Shown piece by piece: positions 24,201-36,420 of a stretch of DNA of 64,000 nt. The stretch is from the NCBI GenBank assembly GCA_030770535.1, contig JASVEC010000039.1:248001-312000 (forward strand), written 5' to 3'. Under the pieces are notes generated by a model. It did not search any database, was not told the DNA's origin, and saw only the letters and a list, made by a program, of their open reading frames with translations. This stretch comes from Batkoa obscura (Eukaryota > Entomophthoromycota > Entomophthoromycetes > Entomophthorales > Batkoaceae). The stretch's first letter is position 1; every line of letters starts with the position of its first letter. Both the position numbers and the translations under genes were made by a program.

Positions 24201-25115
24201 TCGATCCCTAAATTTGGTCAATTTACATTATTAAGTTATAATTTAATTGTATTAACTACTTATGCAAATCGACATGATGTTGAATTTTCATTTGAAGAAT
24301 ATGCTTTTATTAGAGCAGCTTCAGTAACAGCAGGTGTATTTATTGGCTTGATCTTTTGTTTTTTTATCTTTCCCTATGAAGCACGTAAAGAATTAAGATT
24401 GGGATTAAGTGCTTTTTTCTTAGATTTATCTAAATTGTATATGAAATTAGTAGAAATGTATTCAAAACCACGTTCAAGGAAAGGAAACAATAATAATAAT
24501 AATAACAAGTCGTTACAAGACCCCAATTTAGCTAATGAAGATAGCGAATATTTAAATGATCTTTCTGATTTTTTAGATTTAGAATTAAAATTACAACGCG
24601 ATTTATTAGAATTAATAGCTTTACTTCCCAACACTGCTCATGAACCCAGATTAAAAGGACCCTTTCCAACCTCCACATATAAAAAAATGTTAACTTCTAG
24701 TCAAATTTTATTAGATAAATTTGTAGCTATGAGAATAGTAATAACTCATAAAGAATGGCAAAGTAAAGTGAGAGAAGATTTTGTATTACCCTTAAATAAA
24801 TATCGAAAAGATTTAGTAGGTTGTATAATATTACAATTTCATATCTTAGCATCCACATTAGTGTTAAAAACCCCATTGCCCCCTTATCTTCCTCCAGCTC
24901 ATCAAGCAAGAAAAAGATTGGTTTTAGCATTAAGAGAATTGACTGTTGTAAGGAATAGAGTGTTGTTCAAAGAAGATAGTCATCATATTGTTTATTATGC
25001 CTTCGTTGTAGTATTAGATGATTTAATCGATGAATTGGATGAAATTGCTGAGAATATTAAATCCTTATTTGGCGTTATGAGTTGTTATCCTTTGGTAGAG
25101 TTGGATATAGTTTAA
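21245..25115 (+). CDS. BRE4/FUSC-type membrane transporter-like protein (DUF2421)
   Basis: A large fungal membrane protein of 1218 residues. Five exons (21245-21314, 21360-21879, 21942-22474, 22531-22708, 22760-25115) add up to a whole number of codons. The charged N-terminus is followed by a first membrane block (SLAYSVGSLLTFIPYFRGLI, FFLNPGQSIGQFIESMAYG, IPNAFIFIYIVLVNYTPFV). A long cytosolic middle follows, then a second FUSC-like block of about six helices (LKSSIAALLVSSPIYILGY, WTLITLNLVMSPTIGASNIY, YRLSGTVLGSVIAYIVYAIF) with the conserved family R-L-x-G-T-x-x-G motif. The C-terminal cytosolic helical domain matches DUF2421. Related fungal proteins (S. cerevisiae Bre4, brefeldin A sensitivity; ArAE_2 families) are thought to export organic acids or act in ER/Golgi membranes, but transport is not proven. 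Low-complexity K/N runs occur in the middle. Confidence 0.85.
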
Positions 25116-25372
25116 TGAAGTTTAGGTGTATTATTATAGTATTATAGGGAGTTTCATTATTATTTTAAATATCAAATAAAATTCAATGAATAATAAAATA
25201 AAATATTTTATACAAAAAAATTAAGTTTTAATTTAATTACTTTATTTAGATTTAATTATTTATTCTTAAAACCCATTTTTTAAGAATACATAAAAAAACT
25301 TGAATTTCATTTTCAATTTTTTCTCGAAAATATTAAAACCTCCTTTTTGTTTTCAATTTTAAAATTTTAAAA

Positions 25373-28045
25373 ATGGGAAAAAGAAATCGTCAAAATAAGA
25401 AGAATGAAAAAAACTCCGTCCCAGCCGAAGTAATTGATGATGAACGATTTAGCAAAGTCCACCATGATCCACGATTTAATCAACCCAGATTAAATAATAA
25501 TAAAATTAAAGTGGACACTCGATTTAAATCCATGTTAAAAAAGGGGATGGAATTTCAATCGAATGGTAAATTTAAGTTTAAGTTTATAATTAATAGAGAA
25601 AAGAAATAGAGAGAAATTGAAGAGGAATAATTAAGGGAACAAATAAACTAATGCTTATCTTTTTAAATAGCCAAAGTGGACAAATATGGTCGAAAAGTAA
25701 GAGTTGATGCTAAAGAAGAATTAAGTAAATTCTATCAATTGAGTGAATCCGAATCCGAATCCGAAGACAAAGACGAATCCAATTCCGAATCCGAAGAATT
25801 AGATGAAGAAGAGAAAAAGAAATTAATTTTTGCACGTTCGAGAGGAGAAGTATTATTAGGTAGTGATAGTGAAGATGAAGAAGGAGAAGGAGAATCTACA
25901 GAAGAAGAATATGATGAAGAAATGGAAGTTGAAGAACAAGTGGAGCAAGTAATATTTTTATAAAAATCCCATAATAATTTGTATTTAATTAATAATTATT
26001 ATTAGGTACCTAGAGGTGATGAAACTTATAGATTTGCTTGTATGAATATGGATTGGGATAATATTAGAGTAAGACATTAAGTTAATTTTAGTTTTTATTT
26101 AATTTAATTCTTTTTATTTATTAGTGTAAAGATTTATTTAAAGTATTTAATAGTTTTAAACCGGAGGGAGGTATGATTAAATCAATTGGTATTTATCCAA
26201 GTGAATTTGGTAAAGAAAGAATTGAACATGTAAGTTTATAATTTATTATTAAATATAAATATAAATATTAAATAAATATGTTTTATTATTCTTATTCTTA
26301 TTCTTATTCTTATTCTTATAAAATAGGAAAATAAGTATGGACCACCAAAAGATATTTTTGATATTAAAGAAGAAGACGAAGAAGATAGTGATGATGATGA
26401 TGATAATGAAGATAAAGATAACATAATTCAAGAAGATGATGGAGATGAATTTAATCAAGAAAATTTAAGAAAATATCAATTAGAAAGATTAAAGTAAGTT
26501 TAAAATGATAACAAAAATTATTATTGTATATTATATATTATATATTATATATTATATATTATATATTATATATTATTATTACATATAATAATTATGTATA
26601 TTTATATTCACCAATATTAATGTTTATTAATATGTTTATTTTAATTAGATATTACTATGCTGTAGTTGAATGTGATTCTATAAAAACAGCTAAAAAAATT
26701 TACGATTCTTGCGATGGGGATGAATATGAATCAACTGCTAATTTTTTTGATTTAAGATTCATACCGGATGAAATGACTTTTGATGATAAACCAAGGTAAA
26801 TTTAAATAAATATTTATATATAATTAAGACATTAATATTTTTTATTTTTTATTAGAGAAATAACCTATGAAGAAGATATCAATTACAAATCTACTCCATT
26901 TGTAACTAAAGTAAGTATTTTAAAAACTTAGTTTTCATAACTCATAAACTATATTAAATTTCTTACTCTTTAGGCCTTAACTAATAGTAAAGTAAGTTTA
27001 ACTTGGGATCAAGATGAACCTGAACGTATCCAAATGTTACAAAAAAGTTTTACAGAACAAGAAATTGATAATTTAAATTTCGATGCCTTTTTAGCTTCTG
27101 ATGATGATGAACCAGAAGAAGAAAAAAGTAAATTAAGACAGAAATATTTGGATTTAATCAAAAATGGAAATAATGAAGATGGGGAAAAGAATAGTGATGA
27201 GGATAGTGATGATGACGGAGAAATGGAAATTACTTTTAATCCCGGATTGAAAGAAGAGAAGCATGAAAAGTCAGAATCCGAGGTTGAAGAAATGGAAGAA
27301 GAGCAAGTTCAACAAGTAATTTTAATAAAATATATTGAATTTATATTTACTTTATTTTATTTAGGAAACTACGGTCGAAAAATATTTACGTAAAGAAAGG
27401 GAAAGGATTGCAAAAAAGAAAGCAGCTAAATTAGAAAAGAAACAAATTAAAATAGGTAAAATAGAAGAATATAATATATTAAGTAAATAATTAACTAATA
27501 TAAATAGATGAATCTGAATCTCAACCTAAATCTAAAAAAGAACTTAGAGAAGAAGAAGAAGCTAAAAAAGCGGAATTAGAATTAGTATTAATGGACGAAG
27601 GAGAAGACAACATTCAACAACATTTTGATATTAAACAAATTATTAAAGCAGAAAAACAAAAATCTGGAAACAAAAAAAGAAAATCAAAGGTCGATACAGA
27701 ACTTATTCAAGATAGCTTTAAAATGGATGTCACGGATGATCGATTTAAGCAAGTTCATGAGTCCCACCATTTTGCAATCGATCCTACTCATCCTCAATTT
27801 AAACCTACTAAAGCAATGAAAGATATTTTAAGTGAAAGACAACGTAGGTTGGCTAATAAGGAAGATAATATTATAGAGGATAGAATCCAAGATCAACCAA
27901 TTAAAAATGAAGCCAAAGAAATTAATAATTTAATTAGTGCAGTAGGTTTTTTTTTTTTTTATTCATTAAAATTAATATTATTATCCAATTTTAGGTTAAA
28001 CGTAAAGCTCAACAATTTAAACAAACAAGTAAACGTAACAAATAA
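25373..28045 (+). CDS. ESF1: Pre-rRNA processing protein ESF1
   Basis: Nucleolar factor needed for early 18S rRNA processing in the small-subunit processome. The start [15 protein letters not shown] is followed by [16 protein letters not shown]; exon 1 joins at a G|CC codon to [20 protein letters not shown]. The RRM-like core is [20 protein letters not shown], then [20 protein letters not shown] and [19 protein letters not shown], continuing with [20 protein letters not shown] and [20 protein letters not shown], all typical of Esf1. The C-terminal NUC153 motif is [20 protein letters not shown], echoing the N-terminal motif, and the end is [16 protein letters not shown]. Acidic D/E tracts separate the domains, as in yeast and human. 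There are about eight or nine introns, two of them built largely of simple repeats (near 26286-26320 and 26523-26577). Transcribed convergently with NPL4, whose stop is 159 bp away. Confidence 0.93.
26523..26577. repeat. (ATATT)n tandem repeat in an ESF1 intron
   Basis: About ten ATATT-type units make up the 5' half of the intron upstream of exon YYYAVVECD. Another intron of the gene contains (TTCTTA)n at about 26286-26320. Neither touches a splice site. Confidence 0.8.
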
Positions 28046-28204
28046 TTGACTATATTATAATTACATATTATAAATATATGGCTTTTTTTATGTTTAATAA
28101 TAAAATATAGAATTTTAAATGTTTAAAAATACATTCTATTTATACATCTTATTTTTTAATCTTATAATTTATAAATTTTATTAATCATTATTTTAATATA
28201 ATAT

Positions 28205-28347
28205 TTAATCTTTAGGAAGTGAACACATTTCACAATCTGTTTGATCAGATGAATTAATAAATGTACAATGTCTACATGCCCATGTACTACTACTAGACTG
28301 ACCAGATTCTTCAATGGATTCTAATGTTAATCATTAATACAAAATTA

Positions 28348-28399
<52 letters not shown>

Positions 28400-30581
28400 G
28401 ACAAATAAATAAATTTACCTTCGTTGTGTTCCAATAAAGCTAAAACAGTTAACCAGCCATTGGATTGAGTTAACATTTGATAAGCTGAATCCGCATCAAA
28501 ATCATCATCATCATATTTAGTAGCTAAATTAATAGCTAAATTCAATTCATCCTAATACAATATAAAATATTAATTAATTTATAAATCATTATTAGAATTA
28601 TTAATATTTTACCTTTGATAAAATTTCTTTATATTTTAAAAATAATAAAAAATGAAAATCCGATAATGCTTGAGGTAAAGAATAATCTTCCACTCTTTTT
28701 TTTAAAATACCAATATCCCCTTTTTCAAATACTCGATTTTCAATTGCAAACGATTCCATATTTTTAAACATAGGTTCAGGAGAGGATGGAAATCCATGAG
28801 ATACCTAACAATTAATTGTTTAATTCTGTTTTTAATTAATAACTTTGTAATTTTATATTCCTTACGTTAACTAATAAATATTCCACTGGAAAAGAAGGTG
28901 CTGCATTTTGTTTAACAGTAACATTATATTCATTTTTAAATTTATAAAAGATTTCAGGTACATATCGAGTTTGACTAGCTTCACATACTAATACTTTAGA
29001 AGGTTGTACTGAAGCTTGTATAATATCCGCTTGTACCATAGCCATCCCCGAATTAGATATTTGATAAGCATCAATATCAATATCTCCTTCAAGATTACCT
29101 AATAAAAATATAGATTAAATATAAATATATTAATATTGTATGATTTTATAATGAATTAGAATTTATACATACCAGTAACTACACAAGTTAAAAATTTTGA
29201 ACCAAATTGACCTGATTTTGAATATCTAGAAATATTAGGATATTTTAATTGCATTGAAGCTGAAAATATAGTTTCTTGACTGGATAAAAAATACGAATTT
29301 AAGTGTCTTTTACATAGTACTTTACCACTACCATCTCCTCTATCTACTAAATCAGTATATATGATACCTAATATATTTAATCCAAATAAACCAGCTGCCT
29401 GTTTTAATTTTTCATCATTTTCATCACTTAATGAAATATTTAATTCATCAATGGAATTTTCTTGTTCAGGTTCATAAATAGCTTCTACAACTGCTTTAAT
29501 TCCCAATGGTACTTCTAAATATGGTTTGTATTCCCCTAATAAATAACCAATTCTTTGAGTACCCGTGGTTCGCCAAAATCGAATAAAATTGTCCACTACT
29601 GCTGCAGAGGCAAATTCAACATGATCAACAAATCGAAATGTCTAATTAAGATTTTAAAACTATTAATTAACCATATTGTTTTAATAGGTTCTAATTTTAC
29701 CTGTCGCTGAAGTGTAATTGCACTAGGTTGACATTTTGTACATATACCTTGTGGCCAAGGCACATGACCACCGCTACATTTAGATTTAACTTGAAAATCT
29801 TCTTCTTCTAATGGGGCTGAGTAAGGATCAAAATTGGATGTTCCTCTTTTATGTTTTGGATATATTTGTCGAAGGTAAGAATGAAAGGATAAATGTTTAA
29901 TCCCTTTTTCTTCTAAATATTTCGCATCGTAAGGCTAAATAAATAGATTTTAATACTTTTGTTGTGTTTTGATAGACAGTGGCTTACTTCTAATGGCATA
30001 CAATAATCACACATCCCATTTGATGCATGTTTACAACTTTTAAAAATATGGTTATTGTTTTTTTTTGCTTTTTATATTAATTTAAATTTACAATTTACTA
30101 TCTTTTCCTCTTTTAATTAATCCATCTTCTTTATCTAATAATTTATCAATCTCGTCTTCAACAATTTGTTTTTTAGTCGCTGGTGTAGGTTCTGTATTAT
30201 TTTTTAAAGTTATATATAACATATCACCATGTCTTGAAATTAAATTAGTAATAGAATCATTTAAAAATAAAAAATAATTACTTTAAACCATAGCTTTGAA
30301 TGGAAGCATTTTGATTGAGATCTAACTGATTAGTTTTATTCGGATCACTACTAAATATAATTTCATTATCTTGTGGCAAATTTAAGTGTTGATGGACCTA
30401 AGAGTTTAATTAATCTTTTATAAGTAAATTAAAGCCTAAAAGTTACTTTGTTTATGATTCTAAACACGCTTTCTTCTGCTTGAAACTCTAATCGAAAAGT
30501 GCCTTCACCACTACGGAATCTTAATAACTACCCACAAATTAATTTTAGTTTTTAATTATTTAGTTTTTTCTTTTTTACCAT
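28205..30581 (-). CDS. NPL4: NPL4, Cdc48-Ufd1 cofactor in ubiquitin-dependent extraction
   Basis: Adaptor that brings ubiquitylated substrates to the Cdc48/p97 ATPase for ER-associated degradation. Exon 1 is only the ATG (30581-30579); a 49-bp intron then joins it to [20 protein letters not shown], the UBX-like N-terminal domain. Next is the zf-NPL4 domain ([20 protein letters not shown], and [16 protein letters not shown]), then the MPN domain with [17 protein letters not shown] and [18 protein letters not shown]. The C-terminus carries an NZF/RanBP2-type finger, [20 protein letters not shown], ending SLPKD. That ubiquitin-binding finger is typical of animal NPL4 and absent from S. cerevisiae Npl4, so its presence here suggests the ancestral form. 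An intron at about 28346-28418 contains (AAT)n. Confidence 0.95.
28347..28400. repeat. (AAT)n microsatellite in an NPL4 intron
   Basis: Around 17 AAT units inside an intron in the C-terminal part of NPL4; splice signals on both sides remain readable. Confidence 0.85.
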
Positions 30582-31243
30582 TTCTTTTTTTTCTTTTTTA
30601 TAGAAATAAAACTTAAAGAAATTCCTTAGCTATATTTATACTATTACGTAGCACTTGTTTAGTATGAGTAATTCTACTTAGTGTTAGAAAATTGATTTTA
30701 TTGGATTATTTATTGAAAAACTTAAATTTGAAAATAATATAAAATTAAATAATGCTTATACAAATAAATAGTATTATGATTTATAATCTAATTTATAATC
30801 AATTTTTTACTTAGTAAATGTAGTGTTTATTTGTTTAGTTCTCTAAATTAATAGTAGTCATTTAAAGCACTAAAAACAATTGCCAAATCCTTAGAATATC
30901 TAATAATGCTAGCTAAACTTATTTTGAACGGTTAAGATCAGAATTCATTTATTTCATTCAACTAATAAAACAAAGGTATAAAATTATAAATATTACTATT
31001 CCTAACTAGATAGTTCTGGCTATAAACTTTGAATTGGATTAGAAATCTAAAGCAATCAAACTTGATACACAAATAAAATCAAATATATGTCAGCCTATTA
31101 CTCGAAGCTATAAAATAAATACAGCTAATTCATAACAGCGTCATATCGATGAATGTAAATTAATAATCCATATTTATTAAACTGATAAAAATATCATTTT
31201 ATTATCTACCTAGTAGTTATTTCCATTCTTTGAACTTTGTTAT
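30582..31243. other. Intergenic region, 662 bp
   Basis: 5' flank of NPL4 and 3' flank of Sec61 beta, both on the minus strand. A pyrimidine-rich run (TTTCTTTTTTTTCTTTTTT, + strand) lies directly upstream of the NPL4 start. No other feature seen. Confidence 0.4.
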
Positions 31244-31700
31244 TTAAACTGATTTAGTCAATTTTCCATAGATATGTAAAGCAAATACAGAAGCAATAAG
31301 TACTAAACTTAATACTAATACAACTACTGGGTCACTAAAGAATTGAAAATCAATTTTAATACTTTTTCACTTTTTTAGAATAATATAAATAACTTACACT
31401 TTTAATCCAGGAGAATCATCAGAATATAATCTTAACATATTTTGTGTAGATGGGCCACTAGGTTTATCTTCATTTTGTTTTACGGCTCTACGACTGGAAG
31501 ATAAAATGATTATATTAGATATGTTAGTTTACTTTAATTCTTTTTTTAAAGTTTAAAGTACCGAATATTACGACGAGGACCTGAAAAACCATCGGGTTTA
31601 GAACTTGGTACGCCTTGTGGTGGGGTCTATTTGAAAAAATCATATATAAATCCTTTTATTATTTTACTATTGATTTTTTAATATTTACTGCTGAACTCAT
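31244..31700 (-). CDS. SBH1: Sec61 translocon subunit beta
   Basis: Tail-anchored subunit of the ER protein-conducting channel. The start MSSA is followed by three short introns; the assembled chain reads TPPQGVPSSKPDGFSG, PRRNIRSRRAVKQ, STQNMLRLYSDDSPGLKVDP and the C-terminal membrane helix VVVLVLSLVLIASVFALHIY, ending GKLTKSV, about 90 residues. The block NMLRLYSDDSPGLKVDPVVV is the diagnostic Sec61 beta motif. The R-rich stretch before it is cytosolic. Length and topology match the family. Confidence 0.95.
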
Positions 31701-32271
31701 TTTTATTTATAAAAGATAATTTCCAATTTTCAGTCTTTGAAGTTTGTTAGTTTTTGAAAATTTCAATAAATTTGAACCAATCAAATGTTGACAGAAAGAT
31801 TTTCTATAGTTGACTAATAACTAAAAGGGATGCCACATTTTACTATTTGTTTTGTTGTAAAATTGAGTAGGTTTTATGTTAGTTTATTTAAGAAATTGAA
31901 AGCTTTGAAAAGTGTAAATATATAACATTAAAAGTACTTTAAAGGATAGCTCAAATGTAAATACTGAGGAGTATACTTCTCTTTAAAGAGTTCATCATTT
32001 TTTTTAACTTTATCAAGGTTCAAACCTTAAATACTATTATATTGTTGGTTTATTTTTATTAAATAAAACTCGAAAAAATGAAAACAAAAATGAAAACTAA
32101 TATTTCTAATATAGTTGTGAGATATTATTATATAATAAAATAAACTATAACGAAACTAATTTATTGAGTTAATAAAAATAATAAACACATTTTAATGTAA
32201 AAACTTTAAAGCAATAAATAGCTACCGGTTATTTAAATTGTTTTCTACAATAAAATAAAAATGTTTTTAAA
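31701..32271. other. Intergenic region, 571 bp
   Basis: AT-rich; start of the second accessory region. Contains the Sec61 beta promoter on the minus strand. No other feature recognised. Confidence 0.4.
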
Positions 32272-33084
32272 ATGGTAGATCAAGTTGAGTTAATATTTGA
32301 ATTTATTATCACCGGGAAATATGCCTGCTTCAAAACACATAATGGCATTGTAGAATATTAACATCCACATCACTTTCAAGGTGATGTATTCACTATTGGT
32401 TATAATGGTGCATATAGTATTAAATATATTCAAGCAAGCCATGATTACCTAATAATGAATAATGGATTCTTATGTATAAGTTCTCGAATTCCTGAAGAAT
32501 CTCATCGAGTAATTTTAGAAATACTTGTCTAGGGGATAAGGAATTTTATAGTATGCATTGTCAATCCTCATCTCGATGATACAATGTGCTTTCAGCCAAA
32601 TCGCGATCTTGCTCTATTGTTACAATTTTCTGAGCTACCCTTTGATGACAGTCCGCATCCAATGATAACGCACCCAGATGGTGATGAATCTACTGCACCT
32701 TTTATTTCTATTAGCGGAATTAATCTCTACAACTCGCGAGCATATCTTTGGCTGCCTATTACAGGATCTAGTAGCGCTGGTGATGCACGTAAATATGATA
32801 AGGAACTTGTTCTTGATGGCGAAGCTTACAGTATGAAGTTATCATGGCATTTTGGAGAGGAAAACGATATCATCTACCTGAAAGATGACGCGGGCTATTT
32901 AGGTAGTAAAGATGAAAGTCTTTGTTTTTATGATAATCCCCTACAGACACTTACAAAACTGGTGCCTATAAATTTACCCACCGTTTTCTTTTTAGCTGAT
33001 GATGCTGACTATTATACGATAAATTTTATTAAAACTAGTTATGGGCTTACTATGCGTTCTGATACCACCTATAAACCATCGTGA
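32272..33084 (+). pseudogene. Unrecognised gene interrupted by two in-frame stops
   Basis: A 271-codon frame begins with ATG at 32272 (MVDQVELIFEFIITGKYACF) and stays in one frame to a TGA at 33082-33084. Two stop codons interrupt it in its first third. Downstream of them 166 codons remain open, containing PHPMITHPDGDESTAPFIS, SGINLYNSRAYLWLPITG, LDGEAYSMKLSWHFGEENDI and FFLADDADYYTINFIKTSYG. No introns are apparent, and there is no signal peptide or membrane helix. I do not recognise the family; the alternation of short hydrophobic and charged stretches suggests a beta-rich fold. Codon use is a little less AT-biased than in neighbouring genes, which would fit acquisition or a different expression history. 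A recent pseudogene is likelier than two introns, since the reading frame is kept across both stops. Confidence 0.5.
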
Positions 33085-33398
33085 ATTTAACTATTATGTG
33101 TTGGATAGAGTTTTGAAAGTCTAGTTGATAAAATATATATAAACCTCCAAGCCAATAAGATGAACCTTAAAGTTATTCTTTATTATAAACAAACTGCATT
33201 AGAATTCACTCAAATGTTTGGGATAATAATAAATTTATAATCAACATCAATAAAATCTAAAATTTTAATTAGCGTTAATACCAAATTAGGAAATATAATA
33301 TTTTGGCCCCATTTTAAATGGAAGCCTAACCATGAAAATCGAAGGATAAGAATAATCATATAAAAGCAAAGGAAATTACTTTACAATTACTTTTTTAA
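33085..33398. other. 5' flank of MATE copy 2, 314 bp
   Basis: AT-rich region upstream of the plus-strand MATE gene. It is not obviously similar to the flank of copy 1, so the duplication did not preserve a shared promoter. Confidence 0.4.
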
Positions 33399-34993
33399 AT
33401 GATGCTAAGAAACCGGGATATAAAACAAAAAGAAGTGGATAGTTCTTCTGAAATAAATGTTAAAGATACCTGTAAGGAATTAGGTTTTATTTTGAATCTA
33501 TCATGGCCTATTGTTTTGGACGAATTTCTTAGCTCTTCTCCAATGATATATAATATGAGAATAGCGGGTTTATTGGGAATGTATGAGTTAGCAGCATCTA
33601 TTTTAAGTATGAACGTATTTCTTATATTTGCCTTATCACCATTATTGGGCATTTTAACCGGTTTGGAAACCTTACAATCTCAAGCAATTACTGCTTCAAG
33701 ACATCCAAAATGGGTTGGGATCTTGGCTCAAAGAGCTATCCTTATTATTCTTACTTTATTTATACCTATCTTTATCTTTTGTTATAACTTTGAATCTATA
33801 TTATTGTTTTTAGGACAAGAAAAAGATATCTCAAAGCTAGCTGGAAAATACATGTTTTATTTTTTCCCCTGTGTTCCAGTATTAGCTTTAAATGAGGTAA
33901 TTAAACGTTTCATGATAATTCAAGGTTAGTTCACTTTAACTTATTGTAATTATAAGTTCATTTTTTAATATTCAGGCATAACCAAACCTTCCTTTATTAT
34001 TTCTATCATCGTCATGCCCATCCATATTTATTTAGTTTCATTTGCTACTGATAGCAGTGGCTTAAACCTTGGTTTAATCGGGATCCCAGTTACCATGATT
34101 ATCACTAGCTTGATTCGATTAATATTGTTGATCTTTTCAGTGAAGATAACAGGTGCTGACTACTATTTTGATGGCTTTAGTAAGGAAGCTCTTAAAGATT
34201 GGTTTCCATTTATGAAGATTGCTTTGCCAGGCATGATTATGGTTGCTGGTACCGTTTGGCCTATTGAATTTATCTCATTTTTAGTTTCTTATTTTGGGCC
34301 TGCACCATTATCTGCTCAAGCTATCATTGGGGTATCGTATCAAGTCTTTGCTTTGATTTTAGTTCCTTTGGCCTTAGGTTCCTCTGTTCGTGTAGGCAAT
34401 CTTTTAGGATCTAGTTTATTGTTCAAAGCTAGGCTAAATGCCAGGGTAGTATTACTATTGGCTGTAGTACTTGGACTTTTGTTCAATTTCATATTGTTTT
34501 ATTTCCGTGCCAATTTTATTCGATTCTTTTCAAGAGATGAGCAAGTGTATTTAATTGCTGATAAAATATTAGCTGTTGTGTCATTTGGATTAGTAATATA
34601 ATTATATATATTTAATTTGATAATCTCTAATCAATTAATTAGACTTTTTATTCGATTGCTACTTTATCTGGAGCAATATTAAGAGGTCAAGGAAAACAAA
34701 GTATTGGTGCTTTTTTCAAATTAAGTGGATGTTATCTTGTTTCTATCCCACTTGGATGGTATTTAGCTATTGAATTTGAGCTTGGTTTGTTAGGTTTGTG
34801 GATAGGCGTAGTTGTATCTTGGATTTATTGTGCTATTGGTGAAGCATATTACGTTTTAACTACAGATTGGAGAGAAGAGATTAGGTTATGTCATTCTCGT
34901 ATCCCTGATTCTGAAATTCCAGCACTAAATGATGAGTTTGATTCTTTAACTAATTATGGTACTCTTCCTAGTGATCCTGCTGTTATTGTATAG
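33399..34993 (+). CDS. MATE-family multidrug/toxin efflux transporter, copy 2
   Basis: Paralog of the gene at 17551-19142 in opposite orientation. Starts MMLRNRDIKQKEVDSSSEIN; exons 33399-33924, 33976-34592 and 34643-34993 sum to 498 codons (497 residues). Same landmarks: ILNLSWPIVLDEFL, LETLQSQAITASRHPKWVG, LGSSVRVGNLLGSS, LRGQGKQSIGAFFKLSG, tail LTNYGTLPSDPAVIV. Identity with copy 1 is patchy: exon 1 differs in its first 250 bp but a block from about 33650 to 33869 appears identical. The middle of exon 2 differs again, then 34366-35018 (end of exon 2, intron 2, exon 3 and 25 bp past the stop) appears identical. That pattern suggests gene conversion. Substrate unknown; vacuolar or plasma-membrane efflux of small cations or toxins is usual for the family. 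Confidence 0.93.
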
Positions 34994-35018
34994 CTTTTAT
35001 TTGCTAATAAATTATTTG

Positions 35019-35483
35019 CATTAAAGCTATATCTCAAAGCAAGTGTCTTTTTGTTTGTACTAGATGACACTAAGGCTCTTGAGCTTTTAAGCTTTCTTTT
35101 ATAAAAAAACTAAAGCTTAAGGATAATTATTCCTCATAAAGTAGTGTTAAATTCGAATATATAGAAATATTTAATACTTAATATTATTATTAACTTCTAA
35201 TAGTAATACTCTTTCCTCTTAAATGTTTAGATGAATAATAAAAGTTTGTAAATCATTTAACTGTGTGAAAATGATCAAATTGATTAAACTTTCTGCACCC
35301 TCCGTAAATAAATCAATTGATTTGTTGGCATGATTTCATCTTTTCATATTATATTCACAAGTAACTAAGCCCTAATTTGCATGGTTATCTATAAGTTGGG
35401 TTATTTTTTTTTAGTTTTGATCAAATTTAATGGTACTGTCAAAAAATTAACACATTATGTTAGTAAAAGTGAAAAACGTGCAC
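35019..35483. other. Intergenic region after MATE copy 2, 465 bp
   Basis: Similarity to the 3' flank of MATE copy 1 ends at about 35018. The rest is AT-rich without recognised features up to the MITE at 35486. Confidence 0.4.
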
Positions 35484-35485
35484 TA

Positions 35486-35682
35486 TTTTCACTTATGCCC
35501 TGTACACTTTTACAAAAAAAAGTGAACATCGTAAAAGAAAATTTGCACATTCTTACTTACAGATGCGAAAAATTTAACTTTGAGTTTACGTGAAATTGTA
35601 AATTTTTTTCAACCAAATGGCAAAATTTATATTATATAATGTTCACTTTCTTTTGTAAAAGTGTATAAGTCATAAGTGAAAA
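35486..35682. mobile_element. MITE family 4, Tc1/mariner-like (197 bp, long TIRs, TA duplication)
   Basis: The left arm begins TTTTCACTTATGCCCTGTAC and continues ACTTTTACAAAA...AAGTGAACAT. The right arm is its near-perfect reverse complement, ending ATAAGTGAAAA. The arms are about 45 bp around a loop of roughly 100 bp. The element is flanked by TA on both sides (35484-35485, 35683-35684), the mark of Tc1/mariner-type insertion. The open frame across it is an artefact of the arms. Only one copy was noticed. Confidence 0.8.
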
Positions 35683-35707
35683 TAATGTATATAAAAATTA
35701 AAATAAT

Positions 35708-35803
35708 GGGGGTGTTTTTTGGCTTCATCACTTTTTCCATCTTTTAAGCACATTTGAGTGGAAAAATTGTTAGTAAAATTCCTAAACACAAAAATATATC
35801 CCC
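35708..35803 (-). mobile_element. MITE family 1 copy (reverse, about 96 bp)
   Basis: In reverse orientation: GGGGGTGTTTTTTGGCTTCA ... CACAAAAATATATCCCC. The flanks ATAAT on both sides could be a duplication. Sits 25 bp from the family 4 MITE. Confidence 0.85.
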
Positions 35804-36420
35804 ATAATTTAACCCAATTTTATTATTTTATTTTTACCAATATAAAACGATCTGCTTTTAACAAAGATGAGGAGGGAAAGTACTTTGCCAAAGGTCATTG
35901 AACATTGAATCGATAAAAGATATAAGCTTGAAAACGGTTCACAGTCAAAAGCGTTAATACTATATTAAAAAAATATTTTTCAAAGCTGAATCGAATAAAC
36001 AATTTCACAATTTCAAACAATTAAACAAAATTTATATAAAATACTTTGTTTTTTGTTAAAATTTATAATTTACCTTCATAAGTTCATTTATTTAATACTA
36101 TTATAAAAAAAACTAATTTCTAAGAGTTTGTTTAAATCTTTATCTGCAAATGCTTAAATTTATTTCATTTAACTACAAATAAGATTGGATAAAATTGTAT
36201 TATTCCTCAACTTAAATCAAATTTACTAGGAAGTTTAAATAAATATAAGACCGACATTTATACAAAAAAGCTCATCTTAATCCTATTATTCTCCGAGTTT
36301 GTACTATATTAATTGTAATAACAAACTGCGCTTGATGCATTTTGAAGGTTGAATGACTTAATAGTAGACTATAAAACGAAGAAATTTTGTCTTTCTTTTT
36401 CTTAAAAAAAATTCAATACA
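35804..36420. other. 5' flank of MFS copy 1, 617 bp
   Basis: AT-rich presumed promoter. The last bases before the start, CAATACAATGGA, are also found before MFS copy 2, so the translation start context is shared by the paralogs. Confidence 0.4.

Noticed and set aside
35381-35593. 70-codon plus-strand frame
   Set aside because: It crosses the left arm of a MITE and has no family features.
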